From Limnohabitans sp. Rim8 (GTDB lineage: Bacteria; Pseudomonadota; Gammaproteobacteria; Burkholderiales; Burkholderiaceae_C): a DNA stretch of 64,000 bases. The stretch spans positions 104,969 through 168,968 of the forward strand of contig CAMDFK010000002.1 in the NCBI GenBank assembly GCA_945897465.1, given 5' to 3'. The notes below the pieces were generated by a model, which was given only the letters and a program-made list of their open reading frames with translations, searched no databases and had not been told where the DNA came from. A program made the position numbers and the translations under genes. Shown here one piece after another: positions 1 to 9,668 of the stretch (positions within the stretch are counted from its first letter, which is position 1; each line of letters starts with the position of its first letter).

Positions 1-1988
1 GCGGGCGACTGGCGGGTCACGGTTTTGACATCGCGGTGCATCTTGGGCGGCTTGCCGAGCAGCACGTCCATGGGCATGTCGACCGGCACTGCAATGGATT
101 GCCGCGCTTCGCTCGCAATGACAGCACTTTCGTCATCGCGAGCGAAGCGTGGCGATCCAGTCTCTGCAGAACCGGTTGGCCCACGCATAGCCGGATCTAT
201 CGGCAGACGCTCATCCGCCAAAACCAACTGGCGCTCATCGGTGGCCACGCCGATCACCGCAAACGGGCAACGCTCGCGCTCACAAAACGCCGTGAACTGC
301 GCCAACGATTCGGGCGCAATCGCCATCACATAGCGTTCCTGGCTTTCGTTCGACCAGATCTCTTTGGGCGACAGGCCGGACTCTTCGAGCTTGACGGCAC
401 GCAAATCAAAACGTGCACCACGGCCCGCGTCGTTGGTCAGCTCGGGGAAGGCGTTGGACAGACCACCCGCACCCACGTCGTGGATCGCCAAGATGGGGTT
501 GTTCGCGCCCTGAGCCCAGCAGTGGTTGATGACCTCTTGCGCACGGCGCTCGATCTCGGGGTTGCCGCGCTGCACCGAGTCAAAGTCCAGATTCGCGGCG
601 TTGGTGCCGGTGGCCATGGAGCTGGCCGCGCTGCCGCCCATGCCGATGCGCATGCCGGGGCCTCCCAGCTGGATCAGCAAACTGCCTGCCGGGAATTCAA
701 TCTTTTGGGTTTGCTCGGCGTCGATCTGCCCCAAACCGCCCGCGATCATGATCGGCTTGTGGTAACCCCGCACCACGCCGTCCACAGTCTGCTCGTATTC
801 GCGGAAATAGCCCAGTAAATTGGGGCGGCCAAACTCGTTGTTGAAGGCCGCGCCACCCAGCGGGCCTTCGGTCATGATTTGCAGGGGGCTGGCGATGTGC
901 TCTGGCTTGCCGCCCGCTTGGTCTGACATACCGCCCCAGAGTTTGGACACGGTAAAGCCCGACAAACCGGCCTTGGGCTTGGAGCCACGGCCAGTGGCAC
1001 CCTCATCGCGGATCTCGCCGCCCGCGCCGGTCGATGCGCCGGGGAACGGTGAAATCGCGGTCGGGTGGTTGTGCGTCTCGACCTTCATCAGCACATGGTG
1101 CAAAGCTGGTTCGCTCTGGTAAGCCGCGCCCTGCCCTGACGTTCTCGCCACAAAACGCTCCACCGTGTGGCCTTCCATCACCGAAGCGTTGTCGGAATAC
1201 GCCACCACAGTGTGCTGGGGGCTGAGTTGGTGGGTGTTGCGGATCATGCCGAACAGGCTCTTGGGCTGGGCCACGCCATCGATGGTGAACTCGGCGTTGA
1301 AAATCTTGTGGCGGCAGTGCTCGCTGTTGGCCTGCGCGAACATCATCAACTCCACATCGGTGGGGTTGCGTTTCAGGCCCGTGAAAGCGTTGACCAAGTA
1401 GTCAATCTCGTCTTCGGCCAGGGCCAAGCCCCAGGTTTTGTTGGCGGCTTCCAGCGCAACGCGACCGCCACCTAAGACATCCACATGGTCCATGGGCGCA
1501 GGCTCAAGCGCCGTGAACAAGGCCCCAGCATCACCCCGGCTGGGCATGGCCGACTCGGTCATGCGGTCGTGCAGCACAGCGGCCACCTGGCCCCATTGCT
1601 CTGCATTCAATTTGGCTGTGCTGAGCAAGCCCGATTTCAGGGTCAAACGGAATTCGGTCAAGCGCTCCACACGGCGCACATCCAAACCGCAGTTGTGGGC
1701 AATGTCAGTGGCCTTGGACGCCCAAGGCGAGACGGTGCCGATGCGGGGGCTGACCACGATCGCAGGGCCATCGGTGGGGCCTGCGTAGGGATCGCCATAG
1801 GTCAGCAAGGCAGACAAGGTTTGTTGTTGGGCGTCTTGCAAAGGCGCTGTGGTGGCCACCAAGTGCACAAAACGGGCTGCGATGCCTTGGATTTGCGGCG
1901 AAATTTCTGCCAGACGGGGCAAAAGCTGGGCAATGCGAAAGTCGCTGAGGGCGCTGGCGCCTTCGAAAGTCGTGATGTGCAGGGACAC
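1..1988 (-). CDS. purL: Phosphoribosylformylglycinamidine synthase, N-terminal part (cut by window edge)
   Basis: Large single-chain FGAM synthase of de novo purine synthesis, converting FGAR, glutamine and ATP to FGAM in the cytosol. The 5' end is present and about 662 codons are visible; the 3' part lies beyond position 1. The start is a GTG at 1986-1988 with AAGG upstream ([17 protein letters not shown]). Recognisable PurL segments are [13 protein letters not shown] and [13 protein letters not shown] (about 320-460) and [18 protein letters not shown] (about 30-80). Just before the last of these, residues about 600-632 are an insertion made of a palindromic DNA repeat read in frame ([11 protein letters not shown] then [10 protein letters not shown]). 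The frame stays open, so the gene is probably functional. Family assignment is firm; whether the insertion is tolerated is inferred. Confidence 0.95.
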   Translation of the reverse strand, partial: MSLHITTFEGASALSDFRIAQLLPRLAEISPQIQGIAARFVHLVATTAPLQDAQQQTLSALLTYGDPYAGPTDGPAIVVSPRIGTVSPWASKATDIAHNCGLDVRRVERLTEFRLTLKSGLLSTAKLNAEQWGQVAAVLHDRMTESAMPSRGDAGALFTALEPAPMDHVDVLGGGRVALEAANKTWGLALAEDEIDYLVNAFTGLKRNPTDVELMMFAQANSEHCRHKIFNAEFTIDGVAQPKSLFGMIRNTHQLSPQHTVVAYSDNASVMEGHTVERFVARTSGQGAAYQSEPALHHVLMKVETHNHPTAISPFPGASTGAGGEIRDEGATGRGSKPKAGLSGFTVSKLWGGMSDQAGGKPEHIASPLQIMTEGPLGGAAFNNEFGRPNLLGYFREYEQTVDGVVRGYHKPIMIAGGLGQIDAEQTQKIEFPAGSLLIQLGGPGMRIGMGGSAASSMATGTNAANLDFDSVQRGNPEIERRAQEVINHCWAQGANNPILAIHDVGAGGLSNAFPELTNDAGRGARFDLRAVKLEESGLSPKEIWSNESQERYVMAIAPESLAQFTAFCERERCPFAVIGVATDERQLVLADERLPIDPAMRGPTGSAETGSPRFARDDESAVIASEARQSIAVPVDMPMDVLLGKPPKMHRDVKTVTRQSP
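95..159. repeat. Palindromic repeat, copy A, inside purL
   Basis: Two 28-bp arms, 95-122 and 132-159, are imperfect inverted repeats around a 9-nt loop. The core is GCGAGCGAAGCGTGG and the outer ends are TGGA/TCCA. The same 28-bp unit recurs at 37068-37166 and 44202-44285 in other arm orders. On the purL strand it encodes [21 protein letters not shown] without a stop. It resembles a REP- or MITE-like dispersed element; no transposase is present here. Confidence 0.85.
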
Positions 1989-2128
1989 GGGGTGACCTTG
2001 TGAAGAGACGGAAAACCGTTGTTCCGGGGCCGCTGACTGGGGCTTGCCGGCAAAGGCGGTATTTTAACGGGGGAAACCCTGATCTGAAGGCGAGACGGAC
2101 CCTTTCAGGACTCTCTTTTTCAAGAAGC

Positions 2129-2162
2129 AAAGAGCCGTGCAGCACAAGCTGCACGGCTCTTT
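2129..2162 (-). terminator. Intrinsic-terminator-like hairpin after the SAF oxidoreductase gene
   Basis: A perfect 15-bp stem (AAAGAGCCGTGCAGC with its complement) and 4-nt loop lie 22 bp past the stop codon at 2184. On the minus strand it is followed by a moderately T-rich stretch (CTCTTTGC, then TTCTTG). It separates the GntR operon from purL. Confidence 0.75.
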
Positions 2163-2183
2163 GATCAGAACGTGCAGGATCGA

Positions 2184-3527
2184 TCAACCCAGCACCGAAG
2201 TCGCCTCCATCTCCCGCCGGATTTGGTAGGCGTGGGTCGTGGTGTCCATGGCCACATCATCCCAAGTCAGGCTCTGGCCTTTGGCCACTGGGCGAACAAC
2301 CTTGACAACGTGCGCCAAGCCCAGCGGCACGCCACCCATGCGCTTGGAGGTGGCGGCGGGCAGCAGCTTGCCCCAGACGGTGTAACCGCCCTCGCCGTCC
2401 AGCATGTCGCCGGGCTTCAAGTCGCGCTTGGCCGTGGCCACCACGTCTGCATTCCAGCCGACGGCCACACCCGTGGGTTCGTTGCGCAGTGCAACGCTCG
2501 CCACGCTCACGCCCACCTCGAGGCCAATCAGGTGCCAACGCTTGTAAAGCGTGAAGTAACGGCCCGAAGGGTCGGTGTGGGCGTTGTACTCTTCAAAACA
2601 ATTCTTGATGTAGTCGGTCTCGGCTTCGACCGTGACCCACACGCCCATGCGGATGTCGTAAGGGATTTTTCGGCCATCGGTCTCCAAGCTGGAGATCACC
2701 TCGACCATGCCTTTGCGCTCGAGCACACCGCCTTCGGAGATGGGGCGGGTGACGTAGGGGATGTCTTCGACGCTGGCGGGCGGGTAGAGCAAACCGTTGC
2801 TGGGCACACCCAAACCGGTGGCGTTGGACACTGCCGTGCTCTCGATCGAGGGCTTGGAGCCGTCCAAAAAGCTGTTGAACATTTTGGGGTTCAGGCCGCC
2901 GCGCTCGGCCTGCTCGGGCGTCAAGCCATAATAGCCCCACACCGTCTCGGGCGTGGACTCGCAAAAGTGCGGCAACCACTTGTGGCCCCGGCCTGCCGCC
3001 ACCACCGGGAAGCCGCAGGTGCGGGCCCAGTCCACCAAATCACAAATGAGCGCAGGTTGGTCACCAAAGGCCAGCGAATACACCACGCCCGCCAGTTGGG
3101 CGCGGGTGGCGAGCAAGGGTCCGCAAAACGCATCGGCCTCCACCGTGACGTTGACCACATGTTTGCGGTTCGCAAAGGCTTCCAAAATGTGGTCCACCGC
3201 GTGCAGGGGCGAGCCGGTGCATTCCACGACCACGTCCACCGCCGGGTGACGGACCAGGCTTTGCCAATCGTCGCTCACATGGGTGCTGCCGTGTTTGACG
3301 GCATCGTCCAAGCTGCTGGCCGTCAGGCGCTCAGCCTCCCAGCCCACGCGGGCCAGGTTGGTGCGGGCGTTGTCGGGTGACAGGTCGGCAATGCCCACCA
3401 GGTGCACGCCAGGCGTGCGGGGAATTTGCGCCAGGTACATGGAGCCGAATTTGCCCGCGCCGATCAGGCCAATGCGGATCGGACGGTTTTCGGCGGCGCG
3501 TTGCAGGAGTTTGGCGTGCAGGTTCAT
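2184..3527 (-). CDS. NAD(P)-dependent oxidoreductase with C-terminal SAF domain (COG4091-like predicted homoserine dehydrogenase)
   Basis: A 447-residue protein. The N-terminus has a Rossmann motif (GLIGAGKFG, residues 20-28), followed by a homoserine-dehydrogenase-like fold. The C-terminal about 100 residues read as a SAF domain (KRDLKPGDMLDGEGGYTVWG, then LPLGLA-type and KGQSLTWDDV segments). I chose the ATG at 3527, which overlaps the TGA of the upstream dioxygenase gene (ATGA), over an in-frame ATG at 3590 inside that gene. It is the last gene of a three-gene operon with a GntR regulator and a PhyH-family enzyme, so it probably oxidises the product of that hydroxylase, or a related substrate. 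The substrate is unknown. True homoserine dehydrogenase activity is unlikely given the operon context. Confidence 0.8.
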   Translation of the reverse strand: MNLHAKLLQRAAENRPIRIGLIGAGKFGSMYLAQIPRTPGVHLVGIADLSPDNARTNLARVGWEAERLTASSLDDAVKHGSTHVSDDWQSLVRHPAVDVVVECTGSPLHAVDHILEAFANRKHVVNVTVEADAFCGPLLATRAQLAGVVYSLAFGDQPALICDLVDWARTCGFPVVAAGRGHKWLPHFCESTPETVWGYYGLTPEQAERGGLNPKMFNSFLDGSKPSIESTAVSNATGLGVPSNGLLYPPASVEDIPYVTRPISEGGVLERKGMVEVISSLETDGRKIPYDIRMGVWVTVEAETDYIKNCFEEYNAHTDPSGRYFTLYKRWHLIGLEVGVSVASVALRNEPTGVAVGWNADVVATAKRDLKPGDMLDGEGGYTVWGKLLPAATSKRMGGVPLGLAHVVKVVRPVAKGQSLTWDDVAMDTTTHAYQIRREMEATSVLG

Positions 3528-4396
3528 GCTGCTTCTTTCAAAACATCGAGCGAGGTTTTCAGGGCGCTTTCGGGCATGCCGCCCTTCCAAGGCAGGTCCA
3601 CCGGGTAGCTGTTGACCAGGCAGTCATCGGGCAGGCAACTGATGGGTGTGAAGTCGCGGTGGGCGATGTATTCAGGGCGCTTGTGTCGGCGAATGTGATT
3701 GGACACGGCGCACAGGCTCAGGTACACGCTCACGCGGTTCCAAGGCGACAAATTGCTGGCCGATGCGTGCACCAAGCAGCTATGAAACAGGATCATGGAG
3801 CCCGCAGGCCCGATGGGGCTGACAATGCCGCCTTGTTTGCCGCCTGCGCGCTCGACCAACTGTCTGATCAAATCGTTGTCCACCGTCCACAACGGGTAAC
3901 TGGTGGTTGACAGGTCGTGTTTTGCTTCGACCACGCCTTTTTTATGGCTACCGGGAATGAACATCAGCGGGCCGTTGAAGGGGTTCACGTCATCCAAGAA
4001 AATCGCCACGTTCATGGCCCGCTCGGTGGGCATCATGTCGTCGTTGAGCCAAGTGCCGTAATCTTGGTGCCACTGCCACACATCGCCCTCAAACGCCATC
4101 TTGCCGTTGATCTTGAACTGGTGCATGTACAGCTCTTCGCCAAACAGGTCTTGCACCGGCTCGATCATGCGGGGGTGGCGGGCCAACTTGGCAAAAGGCT
4201 CGCTGTACATGTGGGCGGCAAAGTTGGTGCGCACCGCGTCGCTGCCTTTTTCGCGCACGTTGTAGGCTTCGCGGCGGCTGTACAACTCGGGCACCGCATC
4301 GGTCAGATTCTTGGTTTCTTCGGGTGTGAACAGGCCAGGGAAAAACAAATAGCCCTCGCGGTCAAATTGTTCCAATTGTTCGGGGGTCAGTCTCAT
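3524..4396 (-). CDS. Phytanoyl-CoA dioxygenase (PhyH) family Fe(II)/2-oxoglutarate oxygenase
   Basis: A 290-residue cytosolic non-haem iron oxygenase. The facial triad is visible as H110-x-D112 (WQWHQDYGTW) and H210 (CLVHASASN). R221 (NRVSVYLS) is the expected 2-oxoglutarate contact. The family hydroxylates small molecules such as phytanoyl-CoA, ectoine or proline-like compounds; the substrate here cannot be read from sequence. The ATG at 4396 overlaps the TGA of the GntR gene; a longer reading to 4612 would run through that gene and is rejected. The stop overlaps the start of the SAF oxidoreductase, so the three genes are translationally coupled and probably form one regulated pathway. Confidence 0.85.
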   Translation of the reverse strand: MRLTPEQLEQFDREGYLFFPGLFTPEETKNLTDAVPELYSRREAYNVREKGSDAVRTNFAAHMYSEPFAKLARHPRMIEPVQDLFGEELYMHQFKINGKMAFEGDVWQWHQDYGTWLNDDMMPTERAMNVAIFLDDVNPFNGPLMFIPGSHKKGVVEAKHDLSTTSYPLWTVDNDLIRQLVERAGGKQGGIVSPIGPAGSMILFHSCLVHASASNLSPWNRVSVYLSLCAVSNHIRRHKRPEYIAHRDFTPISCLPDDCLVNSYPVDLPWKGGMPESALKTSLDVLKEAA

Positions 4397-5079
4397 GCTT
4401 GTGCTCCTGTTTTGAGGTGTTGAATTTGTTCTGAAAGTCGGGCCGTGAGTTGCACGCTGGCCTCGTGGGCGTGTTCTTGCACCAGGCGAGTGGCCAGCTC
4501 GGCGTCGCCAGCGGCCATGGCATTCGCGATGGCTTCGTGCTCGTCCCACACAGTTTGGCGCTGCTGCGAGGACTGCAACACCGCGCCCATCACACGCTTG
4601 AGGTGGTGCCAATGCAGCTCAATGCTTTGGGCAATGAGCGGGTTGCCAGAGGCTTGGTAGATCGCGCGGTGAAAGGCCAAATCGGCCTGGATCATGGCCT
4701 GCACGTCGCTCCCGCTTTCGGCCAGACGGCCCTGGCACATCACGTTCTCATCCAGGTGGGCTCTGCGCTCAGCGGCGAGCCTCACGGCCAAGGCGTCAAG
4801 GCTGCCGCGCACCTGGTAGACCTGGGCAATCCAGCCCACATCGAGTTGGGTGACACGCACACCCCGTCCAGGCGCGTCCTCCACAAAACCATCTTTTTTG
4901 AGCAATCGCAGCGCCTGCAGCACAGGCTGACGCGACACAGCCAGGCGTTGCGCCAGGTCTTCTTGCGTCAAACGCTCTCCGGGCGGCAAGGCCCCTTCGC
5001 TGATGGCATCGAGCAAACGGCTGTAGACCTGTTCCACCAGGTCGGGGGCGGTGGTGAGTTGTAGAAGGTGTGAGCTCAT
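4393..5079 (-). CDS. GntR-family transcriptional regulator, FCD (FadR-like) subfamily
   Basis: A 228-residue regulator. An N-terminal winged helix (residues about 10-75, GERLTQEDLAQRLAVSRQPV) is followed by an all-helical FCD ligand-binding domain. The domain has the expected metal-binding-type residues (DLAFHRAI; later EHEAI and EHAHEA). It is the first gene of the GntR-PhyH-SAF oxidoreductase operon and overlaps the next gene by ATGA. A dyad just upstream of its start (5083-5097) suggests autoregulation. FCD regulators usually respond to small carboxylic acids; the effector here is unknown. Confidence 0.88.
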   Translation of the reverse strand: MSSHLLQLTTAPDLVEQVYSRLLDAISEGALPPGERLTQEDLAQRLAVSRQPVLQALRLLKKDGFVEDAPGRGVRVTQLDVGWIAQVYQVRGSLDALAVRLAAERRAHLDENVMCQGRLAESGSDVQAMIQADLAFHRAIYQASGNPLIAQSIELHWHHLKRVMGAVLQSSQQRQTVWDEHEAIANAMAAGDAELATRLVQEHAHEASVQLTARLSEQIQHLKTGAQA

Positions 5080-5082
5080 GTC

Positions 5083-5097
5083 TGTATACAGAATACA
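5083..5097. promoter_or_regulatory. Candidate GntR/FCD operator
   Basis: TGTATACA (5083-5090) is a perfect dyad. It overlaps a second, TGTAT-N5-ATACA (5083-5097). It lies 4 to 18 bp upstream of the GntR start codon, inside the 133-bp gap before the divergently transcribed map gene. FCD-type GntR proteins commonly bind short TNGT/ACNA palindromes, so autoregulation is likely. Confidence 0.5.
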
Positions 5098-5212
5098 AAT
5101 ACCCCCAAGATCCAGAATCGGTGTTTACCCGTGGGCCACCGAACACGCGGCAGCGGTGGTTTTCGATGACCAAAGAGGCATGGGCCCTGACCCAATGGGA
5201 TAATCACCGACC

Positions 5213-6028
5213 ATGACCATCTCCATCAAAAATGCCGACGACATCGCTGCGATGCGCGTGGCGGGCCGCTTGGCCTCCGAAGTTCTCGACTTCATCACAC
5301 CCTATGTGAAGCCGGGTGTCACCACCAATGAACTCGACAAACTCTGTCACGACTACATCGTCGATGTCCAAAAAGCCATTCCGGCGCCTTTGAACTACGC
5401 ACCCGGTGGCTACAAGCCTTACCCCAAATCCATCTGCACCTCGGTCAACCACCAGGTTTGCCATGGCATCCCCAACGACAAGCCCCTGAAAAAAGGGGAC
5501 TCGGTGAACATCGACATCACCGTCATCAAGGACGGCTGGCATGGCGACACCAGCCGCATGTTCCACGTCGGTGAAGCATCGATTGCCGCCAAACGCTTGG
5601 CAACCTTGACCTACGATGCCATGTGGAAAGGCATTGAGCAGGTCAAACCCGGCGCCCACTTGGGTGACATCGGTCACGCGATTCAGCGCTTTGCCGAAGG
5701 CCACGGCTTTTCGGTGGTGCGTGAGTTTTGTGGCCACGGCATTGGCCGTGTGTTCCATGAAGAGCCCCAAGTGCTGCATTACGGCAAACCCGGCACCCTG
5801 ACCGAGTTGGTGGCAGGCATGGTCTTCACCATCGAGCCCATGATCAATGCGGGCAAGCGTGACATCAAGGAAATGGGTGACGGCTGGACCATCGTGACCA
5901 AAGACCATTCCTTGTCGGCGCAGTGGGAGCACACCGTTTTGGTCACAGAAACAGGTTATGAGGTGCTCACCGTCTCGGCCGGATCTCCTGCGGTCCCCGC
6001 CTTTGTGACCGCCCTAGCCACGGCCTGA
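5213..6028 (+). CDS. map: Methionine aminopeptidase, type I
   Basis: A 271-residue cytosolic metalloprotease that removes N-terminal methionine from new proteins. The pita-bread fold ligands are all recognisable: the two aspartates in [20 protein letters not shown], the histidine in [14 protein letters not shown], and the glutamates in FTIEPM and QWEHTV. Length is normal for bacterial type Ia enzymes plus a short C-terminal tail. The ATG at 5213 is preceded by GGATAAT at 5198-5204, only about 9 bp away, so a leaderless or near-leaderless transcript is possible. glnD follows after one base, so the two genes are probably cotranscribed. Confidence 0.97.
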   Translation: MTISIKNADDIAAMRVAGRLASEVLDFITPYVKPGVTTNELDKLCHDYIVDVQKAIPAPLNYAPGGYKPYPKSICTSVNHQVCHGIPNDKPLKKGDSVNIDITVIKDGWHGDTSRMFHVGEASIAAKRLATLTYDAMWKGIEQVKPGAHLGDIGHAIQRFAEGHGFSVVREFCGHGIGRVFHEEPQVLHYGKPGTLTELVAGMVFTIEPMINAGKRDIKEMGDGWTIVTKDHSLSAQWEHTVLVTETGYEVLTVSAGSPAVPAFVTALATA

Positions 6029-6029
6029 C

Positions 6030-8687
6030 ATGCTAGCCCAGGCCCCCTTGCCAGATCTGGCCATTCAGGCCGATCTGGCCGCGCAGCGCGAAGTCTACAA
6101 GCGTGACAAAGCAGCCGTGCTGCTGGGCCTGGCCAACAGCGGGTCATCCGTCAGAGGCCTCAAGCAAACCCTCAAACAATTGGCCATCTTGGCCGATGGT
6201 TTACTGATTGATTTGTGGCAAAACGCGGGCTTCTCCCCTGAACTGACTCTGGTCGCTGTGGGTGGTTTTGGTCGCGCCGAGCTGTTCCCTTATTCGGATG
6301 TGGATGTGCTGGTGTTGCTGCCCTCCGGCCAAACGCCAGAAGGTGACCCTGCACTGCAGGCCCAACTGGAGCGTTTCATTGGCAACTGCTGGGACACCGG
6401 GCTCGAAATTGGCTCCAGCGTGCGCAGCTTGGACGAGTGCTTGGCCGAGTCGGCCAAAGACATCACCGTACAAACCTCTTTGCTCGAGGCGCGTCGGGTC
6501 ACAGGCAACACCAAACTTTTTATTGAATTTCAGAGGCGGTTTCAGGCGGCGATGGACCCACAGTCATTTTTGGTGGCCAAAACGCTGGAAATGAACCAGC
6601 GCCACACCAAGTTTGACAACACCCCTTACGCGCTGGAGCCCAACTGCAAAGAATCTCCTGGCGGCTTGCGTGACCTGCAAATGATTTTGTGGGTCGCCCG
6701 GGCCGCGGGGCTGGGCCACAGTTGGGACGAACTGGCCCGCAAAGGGCTGGCCACTCCGCTGGAAGCCAGGCAAATCAAACGCAACGAAGCCCTGTTGGGC
6801 TTGATCCGCGCCCGTTTGCACCTGCAAGCCAAGCGGCGCGAAGACCGCCTGGTGTTTGACCTGCAAACCAATGTGGCCGAAACCTTTGGTTATGCCTCCG
6901 ACATCACGCCCGAGGGGCGTCTGGCCTTGCGTGCCAGTGAAAAACTGATGCGCCAATACTATTGGGCGGCCAAGGCCGTGACGCAGCTCAACCAGATTTT
7001 GCTGCTCAACATCGAAGACCGCCTCAAAACCGAGCGGGGTGAGAGCATTGACCACTTCCGCCCCCTGAACGCCCGGTTTTTTGAAAAAGCCGGACTGATT
7101 GAGGTGGCCAGCGATGATCTGTACCAAAAGAGCCCACACGCGATCTTGGAGACCTTTTTGCTTTACCAGGCCACGCCTGGCCTCAAAGGTCTGTCGGCCA
7201 GAACCCTGCGGGCGCTGTACAACGTTCGGGCGATCATGAACGGGCGCTTTCGTGCCGACCCGGTCAACCGACAGACGTTTTTGCAGATCATGCAGCAGCC
7301 CCAGGGCATCACCCATGCGATGCGCCTGATGAACGAAACCTCGGTGCTTGGGCGCTACCTGTGGGTGTTCCGGCGCATCGTGGGCCAGATGCAACATGAC
7401 CTGTTCCATGCCTACACGGTAGACCAGCACATCCTGATGGTGCTGCGCAATGTGCGGCGCTTTTTCATGGCCGAACACACCCATGAATACCCGTTCTGCT
7501 CGCAACTGGCCAGTGGCTGGGACAAGCCCTGGATTTTGTACGCCGCCGCCTTGTTCCATGACATTGCCAAAGGCCGGGGTGGCGACCACTCGCAGCTGGG
7601 CTGCGCCGAGGTGCGCACCTTCTGCCGACAGCACCAGATCGACAAAGAAGATGGTCAGCTCATTGAATTCCTGGTCAGTGAACACCTGACCATGAGCCGT
7701 GTGGCCCAAAAGGAAGACCTGGGTGACCCCGAAGTCATTGCCCGTTTCGCACAGCGCGTCGGCAACGAGCGCCGCTTAACGGCCCTTTACTTGCTCACCG
7801 TGGCCGACATCCGGGGCACCAGCCCCAAAGTCTGGAACGCCTGGAAAGGCAAGCTGCTGGAAGACCTGTACAAATCCACTTTACGCGTGCTAGGCGGCCG
7901 CGCCCCCGATGCCAATGCCGAGGTGGAAGCCCGCAAACGCGAAGCCCTGATCGAGCTGGCCCGTCAGGCCCAGCCGCATGAGGGGCACAAGGCGCTGTGG
8001 GACACCCTGGATGTGAGTTATTTCATGCGCCACGATGCCTCCGACATCGCGTGGCATGCTCGCCAGCTCTCGCGACATGTGGCATTGACCGCACCCGATC
8101 AGTTGAGCACCATGGTGCGTGCGCGGCACTCCCCGGTCGGTGAGGGTTTGCAGGTCTTGGTCTATACGCCCGATCAACCCGATTTGTTCGCACGCATCTG
8201 TGGTCACTTTGACCAAGCGGGCTTCAGTATTCTCGACGCCAAAATCCACACCACCCGCACGGGATGGGCGCTGGACACTTTCCAGATCGTCACCGCCATG
8301 CTGCCCGAGCATTACCGCGAACTGATGACCATGGTGGAGTCGGGCTTGACACAAACCCTGGCGCAGCAAAGTCCCCTGCCCTTGCCCTCTCGCGGCCGGG
8401 TCTCGCGACGCGTCAAAAGCTTTCCGGTCACACCCCGGGTCACCCTCAAGCCAGATGAACAAGGTCAGAAATGGCTGCTCAGCATTTCGGCCAGCGACCG
8501 CATCGGTTTGCTCTACAGCGTTGCCCGCGTTCTGGCCCTGCATGGCATCCACCTGCACCTGGCCAAAATCAGCACGCTGGGCGAGCGGGTGGAAGACACC
8601 TTCCTCGTGAGCGGGCCCGCTTTGCAGCAAAACCGGGCACAAATTGAGATCGAGACTGAGCTGCTCAAAGCTTTGCATCCCGAGTGA
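6030..8687 (+). CDS. glnD: Bifunctional [protein-PII] uridylyltransferase / uridylyl-removing enzyme
   Basis: An 885-residue nitrogen-status sensor that uridylylates PII proteins when glutamine is low and removes UMP when it is high. The nucleotidyltransferase motif [15 protein letters not shown] lies at residues 79-93 with the catalytic D90 and D92. The HD hydrolase motif [15 protein letters not shown] lies near residue 510. Two C-terminal ACT domains occupy about 700-790 and 810-885. Length is normal for the family. It starts one base after map. Its last 23 bp overlap the 3' end of the convergent hydrolase gene. Confidence 0.97.
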   Translation: MLAQAPLPDLAIQADLAAQREVYKRDKAAVLLGLANSGSSVRGLKQTLKQLAILADGLLIDLWQNAGFSPELTLVAVGGFGRAELFPYSDVDVLVLLPSGQTPEGDPALQAQLERFIGNCWDTGLEIGSSVRSLDECLAESAKDITVQTSLLEARRVTGNTKLFIEFQRRFQAAMDPQSFLVAKTLEMNQRHTKFDNTPYALEPNCKESPGGLRDLQMILWVARAAGLGHSWDELARKGLATPLEARQIKRNEALLGLIRARLHLQAKRREDRLVFDLQTNVAETFGYASDITPEGRLALRASEKLMRQYYWAAKAVTQLNQILLLNIEDRLKTERGESIDHFRPLNARFFEKAGLIEVASDDLYQKSPHAILETFLLYQATPGLKGLSARTLRALYNVRAIMNGRFRADPVNRQTFLQIMQQPQGITHAMRLMNETSVLGRYLWVFRRIVGQMQHDLFHAYTVDQHILMVLRNVRRFFMAEHTHEYPFCSQLASGWDKPWILYAAALFHDIAKGRGGDHSQLGCAEVRTFCRQHQIDKEDGQLIEFLVSEHLTMSRVAQKEDLGDPEVIARFAQRVGNERRLTALYLLTVADIRGTSPKVWNAWKGKLLEDLYKSTLRVLGGRAPDANAEVEARKREALIELARQAQPHEGHKALWDTLDVSYFMRHDASDIAWHARQLSRHVALTAPDQLSTMVRARHSPVGEGLQVLVYTPDQPDLFARICGHFDQAGFSILDAKIHTTRTGWALDTFQIVTAMLPEHYRELMTMVESGLTQTLAQQSPLPLPSRGRVSRRVKSFPVTPRVTLKPDEQGQKWLLSISASDRIGLLYSVARVLALHGIHLHLAKISTLGERVEDTFLVSGPALQQNRAQIEIETELLKALHPE

Positions 8688-9570
8688 CCGCATCGCCAAG
8701 CGACAAAATTCTCATCAACGTTGCATTGAACACAAGGGCTGCTTCGTGCTGCACCCAATGCCCTGCCCCTGGTACCACATGCCATTGTCCCCAGTGGCGA
8801 GCCATGAGGGGCATGGCTGCAGCCAACTCTGACAACCGCCCCCGGTAAAGCGCATCGTGCTCGCCAAAAATGGCGCTCACCCGTGCAGACACCAGTGGCA
8901 AAACACGCGCCACGATGTCGGTTGATGACAAGCGCCTGCGGGGCATGCGGTCGCGCTGCACATTGGCGGTGTGCAGATGCAAGGCCAGATCGTCCAGCGA
9001 CTCGGGCGCATGCAACATCAGGGCCATCAGGTTATGGCGGTGCACGGCCTCTTGGGCTTGAAGTGTGGGCAAATGTCGCCAGCCTTGGAGTGGAATCCGC
9101 TCAGGCACCGTCAAGCCCATGCCCGGCGCGCCCACCAACACCAATTGCGCCGCATCTTGGGGGTGCTCGGCCAACCACAAGGTCCCAGCCATGCCACCAA
9201 AAGAAAAGCCCACCACGTTCACTGCTGTACTGCACCGCCCCGCCGTTTGCAGCTGCAGCAGACCCGCGTGCAAATGTGGCGGCAAATCATCCACATCGCT
9301 ACAACCTATGGGCAGGTCAGAGTCGCCAAAACCTGGCAAGTCAGGCACGAGCACTCGCCAGCCTGCGTCACGCAGCGGGCCGATGCAGCGCAGCCAATGT
9401 GTCCAGCTGCCACTGCCGCCATGCAACAGAACCAGCGCTGGCGCAGCAACATTTCCCCATGCATGCCAAACCATTGAGGCCGATTGGCAAGTGGTGACGA
9501 GCCGTTCAGCCCCAGCCAAAGTCTGAGCCAAGTCGGTCGGCAAAAAATGGGGCAGGACATCAGCGGTCAT
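8665..9570 (-). CDS. Alpha/beta hydrolase fold protein
   Basis: A 301-residue serine hydrolase. An oxyanion-type HGGSGSW motif is at residues 50-56 and the nucleophile elbow GFSFGG has S123. The acid is probably in GEHDALYRG and the catalytic histidine in GAGHWVQHE. No signal peptide is visible, so it is probably cytosolic. The ATG at 9570 ([10 protein letters not shown]) is preferred over an upstream in-frame start at 9717, which would overlap the MFS gene. It is downstream of aroC and the MFS gene on the same strand. The 3' end overlaps glnD tail to tail. The substrate is unknown. Confidence 0.8.
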   Translation of the reverse strand: MTADVLPHFLPTDLAQTLAGAERLVTTCQSASMVWHAWGNVAAPALVLLHGGSGSWTHWLRCIGPLRDAGWRVLVPDLPGFGDSDLPIGCSDVDDLPPHLHAGLLQLQTAGRCSTAVNVVGFSFGGMAGTLWLAEHPQDAAQLVLVGAPGMGLTVPERIPLQGWRHLPTLQAQEAVHRHNLMALMLHAPESLDDLALHLHTANVQRDRMPRRRLSSTDIVARVLPLVSARVSAIFGEHDALYRGRLSELAAAMPLMARHWGQWHVVPGAGHWVQHEAALVFNATLMRILSLGDAVTRDAKL

Positions 9571-9668
9571 CGGGATCACAGGCGTATGAAACAGAGCGAT
9601 GGTGTGGGTGAAAGAAGAGGCCGCAAGGCGAGTGATGTTCGGCTTGCACAACGCAAGGTTCGTCGCAT

